Shown here piece after piece: positions 14,972-22,458 of a stretch of 23,138 bases of DNA. Below the pieces are notes generated by a model. The model ran no database searches and had not been told where the DNA came from. It saw only the letters and a list, made by a program, of their open reading frames with translations. The translations under genes were made by a program, and so were the position numbers. The stretch comes from Pseudomonadota bacterium (lineage in GTDB: Bacteria > Pseudomonadota > Alphaproteobacteria > Sphingomonadales > Sphingomonadaceae), in NCBI GenBank assembly GCA_023417515.1, contig JAEZFL010000137.1, positions 1-23,138 on the forward strand, written 5' to 3'. Each line of letters starts with the position of its first letter. Within the stretch, counting starts at the first letter, position 1.

Positions 14972-16180
14972 ATGCAGATGAAGAGCACGCAGCCCGCGGG
15001 GAAGATCACCGCGTTCGACTGGGCCGACCCGTTCGGCCTCGATGAGCAGCTGACCGACGAAGAGCGCATGGTCCGCGACACGGCGGAAAGCTATGCCCAG
15101 GAGAAGCTCCAGCCGCGGGTTACCGAGGCCTATCTCAACGAGCGGTTCGACCGCGAGATCATGAACGAGATGGGCGCGCTCGGGCTGCTCGGAGCGACCA
15201 TCGCTCCCGAATATGGCGGCGCGGGGCTCAATTATGTCAGCTACGGCCTGATCGCGCGCGCGGTCGAGCGGGTCGACAGCGGCTACCGATCGGCCATGTC
15301 GGTTCAGTCGAGCCTCGTCATGCACCCGATCAACGCCTACGGCACCGAGGAGCAGAAACGGAAATATCTGCCCAAGCTCGCGACCGGCGAATGGGTCGGC
15401 TGCTTCGGCCTGACCGAGCCGGACGCCGGCTCCGACCCGGGCGGGATGCGCACCCGCGCGCAGAAGATCGACGGCGGCTACCGCCTCTCGGGCGCCAAGA
15501 TGTGGATCACCAACTCGCCGATCGCCGACGTTTTCGTGGTGTGGGCGAAATCGGACGCCCATGACGGCAAGATCAAGGGCTTCGTGCTCGAGAAAGGCAT
15601 GAAGGGCCTCACCGCGCCGAAGATCGAGGGCAAGCTCAGCTTGCGCGCCTCGATCACCGGCGAGGTCGTCATGGACGGGGTCGAGATCCCTGAGGAGAAT
15701 CTGCTGCCCAATGTCGAGGGGCTGAAAGGGCCGTTCGGCTGCCTCAACCGCGCCCGCTACGGCATCGGCTGGGGCGCGATGGGCACCGCCGAGGCCTGCT
15801 ACCATGCCGCGCGGCGCTACACGCTCGAGCGCCATCAGTTCGGCCGGCCGCTCGCCGCGACCCAGCTGGTCCAGCTCAAGCTCGCCAACATGGTCACCGA
15901 GATCAGCCTCGGCCTGCAGGCGGCGCTTCGAGTCGGCCGCCGCTTCGATGCGGGCGAGCTGATTCCGGAGACGATCAGCATGATCAAGCGCAACAATGTC
16001 GGCAAGGCGCTGGAGATCGCCCGGATCGCCCGCGACATGCATGGCGGCAACGGCATCTCCGCCGAGTTCCAGGTGATGCGCCACGCGGCCAATCTCGAGA
16101 CGGTCAACACCTATGAGGGCACGCACGACGTCCACGGCCTGATCCTGGGCCGGGCGATCACCGGGATCAGCGCGTTTTGA
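14972..16180 (+). CDS. gcdH: Glutaryl-CoA dehydrogenase
   Basis: Predicted 402-residue FAD enzyme of the acyl-CoA dehydrogenase family that oxidises and decarboxylates glutaryl-CoA to crotonyl-CoA in lysine and tryptophan breakdown. Blocks specific to this subfamily are GYRSAMSVQSSLVMHPI, CFGLTEPDAGSDP, MWITNSPIADVFVVWA and GKLSLRASITGEVVMDGVE. The catalytic base is E382 in NTYEGTHDVHGLILGRAITG. The match to the human enzyme, recalled from memory, is close along the whole length. Two starts are possible, ATG at 14972 or 14978, neither with a clear ribosome binding site. The next gene is a class III CoA-transferase, which would supply glutaryl-CoA. Confidence 0.95.
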   Translation: MQMKSTQPAGKITAFDWADPFGLDEQLTDEERMVRDTAESYAQEKLQPRVTEAYLNERFDREIMNEMGALGLLGATIAPEYGGAGLNYVSYGLIARAVERVDSGYRSAMSVQSSLVMHPINAYGTEEQKRKYLPKLATGEWVGCFGLTEPDAGSDPGGMRTRAQKIDGGYRLSGAKMWITNSPIADVFVVWAKSDAHDGKIKGFVLEKGMKGLTAPKIEGKLSLRASITGEVVMDGVEIPEENLLPNVEGLKGPFGCLNRARYGIGWGAMGTAEACYHAARRYTLERHQFGRPLAATQLVQLKLANMVTEISLGLQAALRVGRRFDAGELIPETISMIKRNNVGKALEIARIARDMHGGNGISAEFQVMRHAANLETVNTYEGTHDVHGLILGRAITGISAF

Positions 16181-16187
16181 CGATGAT

Positions 16188-16263
16188 CCGTCATTCCGGC
16201 GACGGCTGGCATCTCTTTGGTTTCAGAGAAGAAGGGAGATCCCGGCTCTCGCTGGGATGACGG
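16188..16263. repeat. Inverted REP pair between gcdH and the CoA-transferase gene
   Basis: Two 28-base arms (16188-16215 and 16236-16263) match as inverted copies at 22 of 28 positions by hand alignment, around a 20-base loop. The outer ends are CCGTCATTCC and GGGATGACGG. This is a different REP family from the one around the GIY-YIG gene. It lies within the 88-base gap between two genes likely to be co-transcribed and could form a long hairpin in their mRNA. An ATG inside it (16257) is in frame with the next gene. Confidence 0.85.
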
Positions 16264-16268
16264 AAGGC

Positions 16269-17384
16269 ATGGACAAGCCTCTCGCCGGCCTCAAGGTCCT
16301 CGAGCTCGCCCGCATCCTCGCGGGGCCGTGGGCCGGGCAGCTGCTCGCCGATCTCGGCGCCGAAGTGGTCAAGGTCGAGCGGGCGGGCGCCGGCGACGAC
16401 ACGCGGCAATGGGGCCCGCCCTTCGCCGAGGACGGCTCGGCGGCCTATTTCCATGCGTGCAACCGCGGCAAGAGCTCAGTGGCGGTCGACTTCGACAACC
16501 AGGACGACCTCGCACGCGTTCGCAGCCTCGCCGCCGAAGCCGATGTTGTGATTGAGAATTTCAAGGTCGGCGGGCTCAAACGCTTCGGCCTCGACCATGA
16601 CAGCGTGAGCGCCGCCAATCCCGGCGTGGTCTATTGCTCGATCACCGGCTTCGGCCAGGACGGTCCGTACGCGCCGCGCGCGGGCTACGACTTCATCATC
16701 CAGGGCATGGCCGGGATCATGTCGCTGACCGGAGAGCCTGACGGGCCGCCGCAGAAGGCCGGCGTCGCGTTCGCCGACATCTTCACCGGCGTCTACGCCA
16801 CGGTCGCCATCCTCGCGGCGCTGCGCGAGCGCGACCGCAGCGGCCAAGGGGCCCATATCGACATGGCGCTGCTCGACACCCAGGTCGCGGTGCTCGGCAA
16901 CCAGGCGCTGAACTGGATGGTGTCGGGCAAGGTGCCGCACCGCATGGGCAACGGACACGCCAACCTCGTCCCCTATCAGGCGTTCAGCGCCAGCGACGGC
17001 GAGGTCATCGTCGCGGTCGGCAACGATCGGCAGTTCGAGCGGCTGTGCGCGATACTCGGCCTCGACTCGCTCGCCGCCGACCCGCGCTTCCGCACCAATC
17101 CCGGCCGGGTCACCCACCGTGCCGAGCTCATTCCCCTTCTCCAAGCCGCGATCGCCCGGCGCGGCCGCGTCGAATTCTCCGAAGCGCTCGAGGCGGCCGG
17201 GATCCCCGCCGGCCCGATCAACGACATCGCCCAGGTGTTCGACGACCCACAGGTGCGGCATCGCGGCCTCAAGCTCGACCTGGACGGCGTGCCAGGCCTC
17301 GCCTCGCCGATCGTGATCGACGGCAGGCGCCAGGTGTCCGATCGCCGAAGCCCCCGGCTCGGCGAGGGTTTGTCGAGCGAATAG
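16269..17384 (+). CDS. CaiB/BaiF class III CoA-transferase, probably glutarate-specific
   Basis: Predicted 371-residue class III CoA-transferase. Family marks are LAGLKVLELARILAGPWAG at the N-terminus, DLGAEVVKVER, and the catalytic aspartate D170 in FADIFTG, followed by GAHIDMALLDTQVAVLGNQ. Beside gcdH the likely job is transfer of CoA from succinyl-CoA to glutarate, like the mammalian SUGCT enzyme; this is inference from context, as the substrate cannot be read from sequence. I chose the ATG at 16269 because relatives start a few residues before PLAGLKV; the in-frame ATG at 16257 lies within the REP palindrome. GGAAGG sits only one base before the chosen start, so the true start stays uncertain. 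Confidence 0.88.
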   Translation: MDKPLAGLKVLELARILAGPWAGQLLADLGAEVVKVERAGAGDDTRQWGPPFAEDGSAAYFHACNRGKSSVAVDFDNQDDLARVRSLAAEADVVIENFKVGGLKRFGLDHDSVSAANPGVVYCSITGFGQDGPYAPRAGYDFIIQGMAGIMSLTGEPDGPPQKAGVAFADIFTGVYATVAILAALRERDRSGQGAHIDMALLDTQVAVLGNQALNWMVSGKVPHRMGNGHANLVPYQAFSASDGEVIVAVGNDRQFERLCAILGLDSLAADPRFRTNPGRVTHRAELIPLLQAAIARRGRVEFSEALEAAGIPAGPINDIAQVFDDPQVRHRGLKLDLDGVPGLASPIVIDGRRQVSDRRSPRLGEGLSSE

Positions 17385-17454
17385 AGACGCTTGACCTCGA
17401 CTGTGTTGCGCCAGTAGGGAAGCGTCCTTTGGTTTGAGCGAGCGGGGATTCGTC

Positions 17455-17709
17455 ATGAAGCTTATGGTTCTTGCGGTTGCATCGATTGTGGTCGCCACCC
17501 CTGCTTTTGCCCAGGTCACCGGCAATGCCGGAAGCAACGGCAACAATATCGAGACGGGCCAGCAGAACCTTCCCGAGGGCGCGTCCGAAGGCGGCCGCAA
17601 TGCCGCGGGCGAGCGCCTCATCTGCCGCCGGGTCGAGACCGGATCGAGCAGCCGCATGTCGACTCGCCGCGTGTGCCTCACCTCGCGCGAGTGGCGCGAG
17701 CGTCAGTAA
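17455..17709 (+). CDS. Small secreted protein with a two-cysteine C-terminal motif
   Basis: Predicted 84-residue exported protein. Residues 1-20 form a signal peptide (MKLMVLAVASIVVATPAFAQ), then a Gly/Asn-rich stretch, and finally ICRRVETGSSSRMSTRRVC followed by LTSREWRERQ. The two cysteines are 18 residues apart and could form a disulfide in the periplasm. I recall short proteins with ICR-x-RVC-x-EW endings as common in sphingomonads, function unknown. The ATG at 17455 has AGCGGGGA seven bases upstream. It is convergent with the GNAT gene: the two stops are separated by three bases. Confidence 0.8.
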   Translation: MKLMVLAVASIVVATPAFAQVTGNAGSNGNNIETGQQNLPEGASEGGRNAAGERLICRRVETGSSSRMSTRRVCLTSREWRERQ

Positions 17710-17712
17710 GGG

Positions 17713-18240
17713 CTAGAGGTTCCGCCTGAACCGGCGGAACAGAAGGATCGTGTCGTCACGATAGGAGGCCGGCTCGCGATGCGTGAAGCCGGCCTTTTCC
17801 ACGACCCGGATCGACGGCGCATTGGCCTCGTCGATGATCGCGACGACCTGGTCGTGGGGAAGCGCCGAATCGGCCCAGCGAAGCGCAGCGGCGACGCCTT
17901 CCGAGGCATAGCCCTGGCCGTGCGCGCGGGCGGCGAAGAGGTAGCCGAGCTCGGGGAGGCCCTCGATATTCGGCTCCATCGCGCGCTTGAAGTCGGCGAA
18001 GCCGAGCTGGCCGATCACCGCCCCGTCGACGCGGCGCTCGACGATCCAGTAGCCGTAGCCGAGCAGCATCCACATTGCCGGGCCGCACAGCATCCTGCGC
18101 CAGCTGTCCTCGCGGGGCTGAGGAACGCCGCCGATATAGCGCATGACCTCGGCGTCGCCGGTCATCGCGGCGACGGCGTCGAGATCCTCGGCCCGGTGCG
18201 GGCGGAGGACGAGGCGCTCGGTCGTCAGGACCGGGATCAC
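17713..18240 (-). CDS. GNAT-family N-acetyltransferase (RimJ/RimL type)
   Basis: Predicted 175-residue acetyltransferase. It opens with the RimL-like TTERLVLRPHRAEDLDAV, has a middle strand VIGQLGFADF, the acetyl-CoA-binding region ELGYLFAARAHGQGYASEG in the place of motif A, and the late block IIDEANAPSIRVVEKAGF typical of the subfamily. The acceptor is unknown; relatives modify protein N-termini, amino acids or antibiotics. The start is GTG at 18240, preceded by a strong GGGGAAGGGG. It lies 25 bases downstream of rpmE on the same strand and probably shares its transcript. Confidence 0.92.
   Translation of the reverse strand: MIPVLTTERLVLRPHRAEDLDAVAAMTGDAEVMRYIGGVPQPREDSWRRMLCGPAMWMLLGYGYWIVERRVDGAVIGQLGFADFKRAMEPNIEGLPELGYLFAARAHGQGYASEGVAAALRWADSALPHDQVVAIIDEANAPSIRVVEKAGFTHREPASYRDDTILLFRRFRRNL
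17719..17740 (+). terminator. Perfect 8-bp hairpin at the convergent gene ends
   Basis: GTTCCGCC (17719-17726) pairs perfectly with GGCGGAAC (17733-17740) around a 6-base loop. It begins ten bases after the small secreted protein's stop and lies inside the last codons of the GNAT gene (FRRFRRN). No T tract follows in either direction, so a terminator role is possible but weakly supported. Confidence 0.3.
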
Positions 18241-18265
18241 GCCCCTTCCCCGCTCGCGTCGAGGC

Positions 18266-18499
18266 TTATTTCTTGCCGGTGAGCTTCAGGCCGCCGAAGC
18301 GCTTGTTGAAGCGCGCGACCTGGCCGCCCGTGTCGAGCATCTTGCCGGTGCCGCCGGTCCAGGCCGGGTGAGCGGTCGGATCGATGTCGAGCTGCAGCGT
18401 GTCGCCTTCCTTGCCCCAGGTGGAGCGGGTCTGGAAGGTGGTGCCGTCGGTCATCTGGACGGTGATGAAATGGTAATCGGGATGGGTGTCGGTCTTCAT
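18266..18499 (-). CDS. rpmE: Ribosomal protein L31, zinc-free form
   Basis: Predicted 77-residue large-subunit ribosomal protein. It opens MKTDTHPDYHFITVQMTDG and ends VARFNKRFGGLKLTGKK, with the DTGGQVARF segment typical of L31. All four cysteines of the zinc-binding form are missing, including those of the usual CxxC pairs, which is the form expected in alphaproteobacteria. Start and length agree with the family. A well-formed promoter lies upstream, and the GNAT gene follows on the same strand. Confidence 0.96.
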   Translation of the reverse strand: MKTDTHPDYHFITVQMTDGTTFQTRSTWGKEGDTLQLDIDPTAHPAWTGGTGKMLDTGGQVARFNKRFGGLKLTGKK

Positions 18500-18556
18500 C
18501 GATTCGTTCTTTCGGGATGGTGGCTGGTTCCGACCAGCCTCTGAAAGCAGAGGCGC

Positions 18557-18585
18557 CCTCTAGCGGCCGGGGCGCCGATTGACAA
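18557..18585 (-). promoter_or_regulatory. Probable rpmE promoter
   Basis: Read on the minus strand, a -35 box TTGTCA (18585-18580) is followed by exactly 17 bases and a -10-like TAGAGG (18562-18557), putting the start of transcription about 50 bases before the rpmE ATG. The -35 box overlaps the TTGACA of the divergent B12 operon promoter. Assigned by pattern only. Confidence 0.5.
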
Positions 18586-18607
18586 GCCGTGCTGCACCGC
18601 AATAAGC
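18579..18607 (+). promoter_or_regulatory. Probable promoter of the B12 uptake operon
   Basis: A consensus -35 TTGACA (18579-18584) is followed by 16 to 18 bases and the only A/T-rich stretch nearby, CAATAAG (18600-18606), as the -10 region. Transcription would start near 18612, a few bases before the first strand of the riboswitch P1 stem at 18616. That position fit is the main support. Confidence 0.55.
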
Positions 18608-18615
18608 CAGCCACC

Positions 18616-18758
18616 GCGAAGGTGCCGCCTCCATGGAGGCGGTGAAAATGGGAAGCCGGTGCGAAACCGGCGCTGTGCCCGCAACTGTGAGCGGCGAGCC
18701 CGCCATCCGCAAAGGATGACCGGGCGTTCGAGCCGCAAGCCAGGAGACCTGCCTTCGC
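18616..18758 (+). ncRNA. Cobalamin riboswitch
   Basis: A class I-type adenosylcobalamin-sensing leader. The closing P1 stem is visible: GCGAAGG (18616-18622) pairs perfectly with CCTTCGC (18752-18758). Inside lie the conserved core GAAAATGGGAAGCCGGTGCG, the GCCGG/CCGGC stem, CCCGCAACTGTGAGCGG, and the B12 box AGCCAGGAGACCTGCC (18738-18753). In known examples ligand binding sequesters downstream sequence and lowers expression. It lies 115 bases before btuB and should switch the whole btuBFCD operon off when the cell has enough vitamin B12. Confidence 0.97.
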
Positions 18759-18838
18759 CGTCGTCCGCACCCGGCCGGGACCAGCCAGCGGTGCGTGGCG
18801 CCGCCTGGCCTGCCGACGGCCGCGCGGTTCCTCCGAGG

Positions 18839-18860
18839 CGACATGTGCACGTGTCGTTTT
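18839..18860 (+). promoter_or_regulatory. Palindromic hairpin with T4 between riboswitch and btuB
   Basis: CGACATGTGCACGTGTCG (18839-18856) is an almost perfect palindrome, a 7-bp stem with one G-T pair and a TGCA loop, followed by TTTT. The btuB Shine-Dalgarno AGGAGG (18862-18867) comes one base later, six bases before the ATG. It could be a weak terminator or part of the expression platform that hides the ribosome binding site. Role inferred from position. Confidence 0.5.
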
Positions 18861-18873
18861 CAGGAGGAAAAGC

Positions 18874-20733
18874 ATGACTTTATCCATTCTTCTTCTCACC
18901 GCTTCTGCGCTTCAGCCAGAGCCGGACATCATCGTCACCGGGGCGCGCGAGCCCGTCGCCGGCGCGGCCGCGCCCGTCTCCTCGACCGTGCTGAACGAGG
19001 ACGAGATCGAGGCGCTCGACCTGCCCGCGGCGGCCGACCTGCTGCGGCTGACGCCCGGCCTTGCGGTGGCGAGCACGGGCCCGCGCGGCACCCAGACGCA
19101 GCTGCGCATCCGCGGCGCCGAGGCGGGTCACACCCTGCTCTTCGTCGACGGCATCCGCTTCAACGACCCCGCCGCCGGCAACGAGGCGAGGTTCGAACTG
19201 CTGACCAGCGACCTGCTCTCGCGAGTCGAGGTGGTGCGCGGCCCCCAGTCGGCGCTCTGGGGTTCCGAGGCGCTGGGCGGCGTGATCGCGGTGGAGAGCG
19301 CCGACCCGTTCCGCCGCGCCGGCCTCTCCGGGCAGGGCGAATATGGCAGCCTCGACAGCGCCCGCCTCGCCGGCCGCTATGCCGTGCGCGCGGGCGATGT
19401 CGGGATCAGCGCGGGACTCGGCTGGCAGCGCAGCGACGGCATCGATTCCTTCGGCGCCGGCGGCGACCGGGACGGCTTCCGCAATCTCGCGGCGTCGCTC
19501 CGGATCGAGGCGCGGCCCGCGGAGGCCGTCCGCCTTGGCGTCACCGCCTGGTGGGTCGAGGGCCGCTCGCGCTATGACGGCTTCGACCCAGTCACCTTCC
19601 TCCGCGCCGACACGCTCGACACGACCCGCAACCGGATCGGCGCCGTGCGCGCCTTCGCCGCCGGCGACTGGGGCGGCTGGTCGGTGCGCGGCGAGGCGAG
19701 CTATCTCGACAGCGCCAACCGCAACCGCCTCGCCGGCGCGCCGCTGAACAGCACCTTCGGCGACCGGCTGACGCTCGGCGGCCAGGTCTCGCGCCGCGTT
19801 GGCGGCCACACCATCATCGCCGCGGTCGACCACCAGGCGGAGGATTTCCGCGCCCGCGACACGCAGTTCTTCGGCGGCACCGACCAGGACCGGTCGCGCA
19901 GCCTGACCGCCCTCGTTGGCGAATGGCGGGCGGAATGGAGCGAGGCGATCCTAACCGATGTCGCCGTCCGGCACGACGATTTCAGCGCCTTCGCCAACGA
20001 GACCAGCGTCCGGGCCTCGCTGCTCGTGCGCCCGGGCGGCGGCTTCGCCCTCCACGCGGCCTATGGCGAGGGCATCGCCCAGCCGACCTTCTACGACCTG
20101 TTCGGCTTCTTTCCCGGCTCCTTCGCCGGCAATCCCGATCTGCGGCCGGAGACGGCGCGCAGCTGGGAGGCCGGGATCCGCTGGGCGAACGGCACGGTCG
20201 CGCTTGGCCTGACGGGCTTCGTCAGCCGCCTCAGGAACGAGATCGTCGACACCTTCGATCCCCTCACCTTCCTGTCGAGCACCGCCAATGCGGACGGGAG
20301 GAGCCGGCGTGACGGCATCGAGCTGTCGGCGTCGTGGCGTCATGCCGACTGGCTGAACGTCGAGGCCAATTACACCTGGCTCGACGCGAACGAGCAGCCC
20401 AGCGCAGGCGCCGCCCTGGTCCGCGAGATCCGGCGGCCGCGCAGCACCGCAAATGTCGCGGGCTGGGGGGAGAGCGGCCGGTTCAGCTGGAGCGCGAGCC
20501 TCGCTTATGTCGGCGCGCGGCGGGACACGGATTTCGACCTGCTCCCGGCGGCGGTGGTGAGGCTCGACGATTATCTGCTCGGCTCGCTCCGCCTCGGATG
20601 GCAGATCCTCCCCGCGCTCGAGCTTTATGCCCGGGTGGAGAACGCCTTCGACGCCGACTATCAGGATGTGGTCGGCTACAGCACGCCCGGACGGACGGTC
20701 TATGCGGGTCTTCGCGTCGCTCTTGGCCGCTAG
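18874..20733 (+). CDS. btuB: TonB-dependent vitamin B12 outer-membrane receptor
   Basis: Predicted 619-residue outer-membrane beta-barrel that imports cobalamin using TonB energy. After a short signal segment (MTLSILLLTASALQ) comes a TonB box, DIIVTGARE. The plug domain spans about residues 30-140, with LRIRGAEAGHTLLFVDGIRF and VEVVRGPQSALWGSEALGGV. The remaining 480 residues alternate in barrel fashion and end with YAGLRVALGR. Length is typical of BtuB and short for a siderophore receptor. The ATG at 18874 has a strong AGGAGG. The riboswitch upstream and btuF, btuC and btuD downstream fix the substrate as a corrinoid with good confidence. Its end overlaps the start of btuF by 32 bases. Confidence 0.95.
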   Translation: MTLSILLLTASALQPEPDIIVTGAREPVAGAAAPVSSTVLNEDEIEALDLPAAADLLRLTPGLAVASTGPRGTQTQLRIRGAEAGHTLLFVDGIRFNDPAAGNEARFELLTSDLLSRVEVVRGPQSALWGSEALGGVIAVESADPFRRAGLSGQGEYGSLDSARLAGRYAVRAGDVGISAGLGWQRSDGIDSFGAGGDRDGFRNLAASLRIEARPAEAVRLGVTAWWVEGRSRYDGFDPVTFLRADTLDTTRNRIGAVRAFAAGDWGGWSVRGEASYLDSANRNRLAGAPLNSTFGDRLTLGGQVSRRVGGHTIIAAVDHQAEDFRARDTQFFGGTDQDRSRSLTALVGEWRAEWSEAILTDVAVRHDDFSAFANETSVRASLLVRPGGGFALHAAYGEGIAQPTFYDLFGFFPGSFAGNPDLRPETARSWEAGIRWANGTVALGLTGFVSRLRNEIVDTFDPLTFLSSTANADGRSRRDGIELSASWRHADWLNVEANYTWLDANEQPSAGAALVREIRRPRSTANVAGWGESGRFSWSASLAYVGARRDTDFDLLPAAVVRLDDYLLGSLRLGWQILPALELYARVENAFDADYQDVVGYSTPGRTVYAGLRVALGR

Positions 20734-21493
20734 CGCGCTGCTGCTCGGCGCGGCGGCGGAGGCGGCACCGCGCCGGGTGGCGTCGCTGAACCTGTGCACC
20801 GACGAGCTGCTGCTCATGCTCGCCGCGCCGGAGCAGATCGTCTCGGTCACCCATCTCGCCCAGCAGGAGGCGGAGACCCCGCTCTGGCGGCAGGCGCGCC
20901 GCTATGCGCGCAACGACGGCAGCCTGCTGTCGGTGGTCGGCCACCGGCCCGACCTGATCGTCACCATGGGGGGCGGCACGCGCGACCGGCTCGGCATTGC
21001 TTCCCGGCTCGGCGTCCGGACGCTCGACCTGGTCTTCGCGCAGACGCTCGCCGACGTGGCCGGCAATGTCCGCGCCCTGGCCGCCGCCATCGGCCGGCCC
21101 GAGGCGGGCGCGGCACTCCTCCGCCGGATGACCGCGCTGATCCGGAGCCGGCCGCCGCAGCGGATCGACACGATCTGGCTGGGCGGTGGCGGCCGCACCG
21201 TCTCGGCGACGGGGCTGGAGGCGCAGTGGCTGGCGCTGGCCGGGCTTCGGCAGCGGCCGTTGCAGGGGGACCGGGTGCCGCTCGAGATCCTGCTCGCCCG
21301 GCCGCCCGCCCTGCTGCTGCGCAGCGACTATCGCGCCGGCCAGTATTCGAACGACCAGCGCTGGCTCGCCCATCCGGTCGCGCGCCACGCCCCGGCGATC
21401 CGCACCCTGCCGACGGACGGGCGGCGCTGGACCTGCATGGGGCCGCTGCTGATCGAGGAGATCGAGCGGCTGCGGCGGGAGGCCGGACGGTGA
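20702..21493 (+). CDS. btuF: Periplasmic cobalamin-binding protein
   Basis: Predicted 263-residue class III periplasmic binding protein that would pass cobalamin from BtuB to the BtuCD transporter. The signal peptide is MRVFASLLAASALLLGAAAEA, with no lipobox cysteine. The fold begins RRVASLNLCTDELLLML and continues with ISVTH-like IVSVTHLAQQ, HRPDLIVTMGG, and a linker helix around LADVAGNVRALAAAIG. Start choice: the ATG at 20702 gives a clean signal peptide and overlaps btuB by 32 bases in another frame; an upstream ATG at 20627 adds 25 non-signal residues. The stop TGA shares bases with the GTG start of btuC. Confidence 0.9.
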   Translation: MRVFASLLAASALLLGAAAEAAPRRVASLNLCTDELLLMLAAPEQIVSVTHLAQQEAETPLWRQARRYARNDGSLLSVVGHRPDLIVTMGGGTRDRLGIASRLGVRTLDLVFAQTLADVAGNVRALAAAIGRPEAGAALLRRMTALIRSRPPQRIDTIWLGGGGRTVSATGLEAQWLALAGLRQRPLQGDRVPLEILLARPPALLLRSDYRAGQYSNDQRWLAHPVARHAPAIRTLPTDGRRWTCMGPLLIEEIERLRREAGR

Positions 21494-22458
21494 GCGCGCG
21501 CACGACTTTGCTGCTGCTCGCGGCGCTGATTGCGGTGACCGCGGCATCCCTGCTGCTGCCGTACGGGCCGCTCGGCACGCTGCTCGCGGAGCAGCCCGCG
21601 CTCGGTTTCGCGGTGCTGACTGAGCTGCGCCTGCCGCGGGCGCTTCTCGCGCTTGCCTATGGCGCCACGCTGGGCGCCGCCGGGGCGGCGGTGCAGGCAC
21701 TGTTCGCCAACCCCCTCGCCTCGCCCGATCTCACCGGCACGACCAGCGGCGCGGCCCTGGGCGCGGTGGTGACCGCTTATTATTTCGGCTTCGCCGCGCC
21801 GGTCGCGCTCGCCTTCGGCTCGGTCGCGGGCGCGCTGCTCGCCCTGTTCCTGCTGCTCGCTTTGGCCGGGCCCAAGGCGGAGACGGCTACGCTGCTGCTC
21901 GCGGGCCTCGCGATCAGCGCGCTGGCGGGGGCGCTGACCACCCTGGCGCTGGCGCTCGCGCCCTCCCCTTTCGCCTTCTACGACGCCTATGACTGGCTGA
22001 TGGGCTCGCTGATCGACCGGAGCCTCGACCAGGCCGCCTTCGCCGCCGTGCCTGCCCTGCTCGTCATCCTGCTGCTGCTGCGGCTGGCACCCGCGCTCGA
22101 CCGGCTGGCGCTGGGCGAGGAGGTGGCGCAGTCGCTGGGCCACGACGTCCGCCGCCTGCGCCTGCAGATCGTCTGCCTGACCGCGCTCGGCGTCGGCGCG
22201 TGCGTCGCGATCTGCGGGGCGATCGGCTTCATCGGCCTGATCGCGCCGATCTTCGCCCGCCGGCTGGTGCGCGGCCATCCCGGCCGGGCGATCCTGCCCG
22301 CCGCCTTGATCGGGGCGCTGCTGCTGACCGCCGCCGACCTCGCCGTGCGGCTCGCCCCGCTGGGCCGGACGCTGCCGATCGGCGTCCTGACCGCCCTGAT
22401 CGGCGTCCCCTTCTTCCTCTGGCTGGTCGTGCACATGCGCTGGCGGGTGACGTCATGA
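21490..22458 (+). CDS. btuC: Cobalamin ABC transporter permease
   Basis: Predicted 322-residue inner-membrane protein of the FecCD/BtuC permease family, about ten transmembrane helices and normal length. Typical blocks are LRLPRALLALAYGATLGAAG, QALFANPLASPDLTGTTSG, ALGEEVAQSLGHDVRRLRL, and the coupling region GAIGFIGLIAPIFARRLVRG followed by HPGRAILP. It would pair as a dimer with two BtuD subunits. The start is GTG at 21490, overlapping the btuF stop by four bases; its own stop overlaps the btuD start by four. Translational coupling through the operon is likely. Confidence 0.95.
   Translation: MSARTTLLLLAALIAVTAASLLLPYGPLGTLLAEQPALGFAVLTELRLPRALLALAYGATLGAAGAAVQALFANPLASPDLTGTTSGAALGAVVTAYYFGFAAPVALAFGSVAGALLALFLLLALAGPKAETATLLLAGLAISALAGALTTLALALAPSPFAFYDAYDWLMGSLIDRSLDQAAFAAVPALLVILLLLRLAPALDRLALGEEVAQSLGHDVRRLRLQIVCLTALGVGACVAICGAIGFIGLIAPIFARRLVRGHPGRAILPAALIGALLLTAADLAVRLAPLGRTLPIGVLTALIGVPFFLWLVVHMRWRVTS

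Noticed and set aside
18874..20733. Siderophore receptor rather than BtuB
   Set aside because: The cobalamin riboswitch and the btuF-btuC-btuD genes downstream point to corrinoid uptake, and the length fits BtuB.
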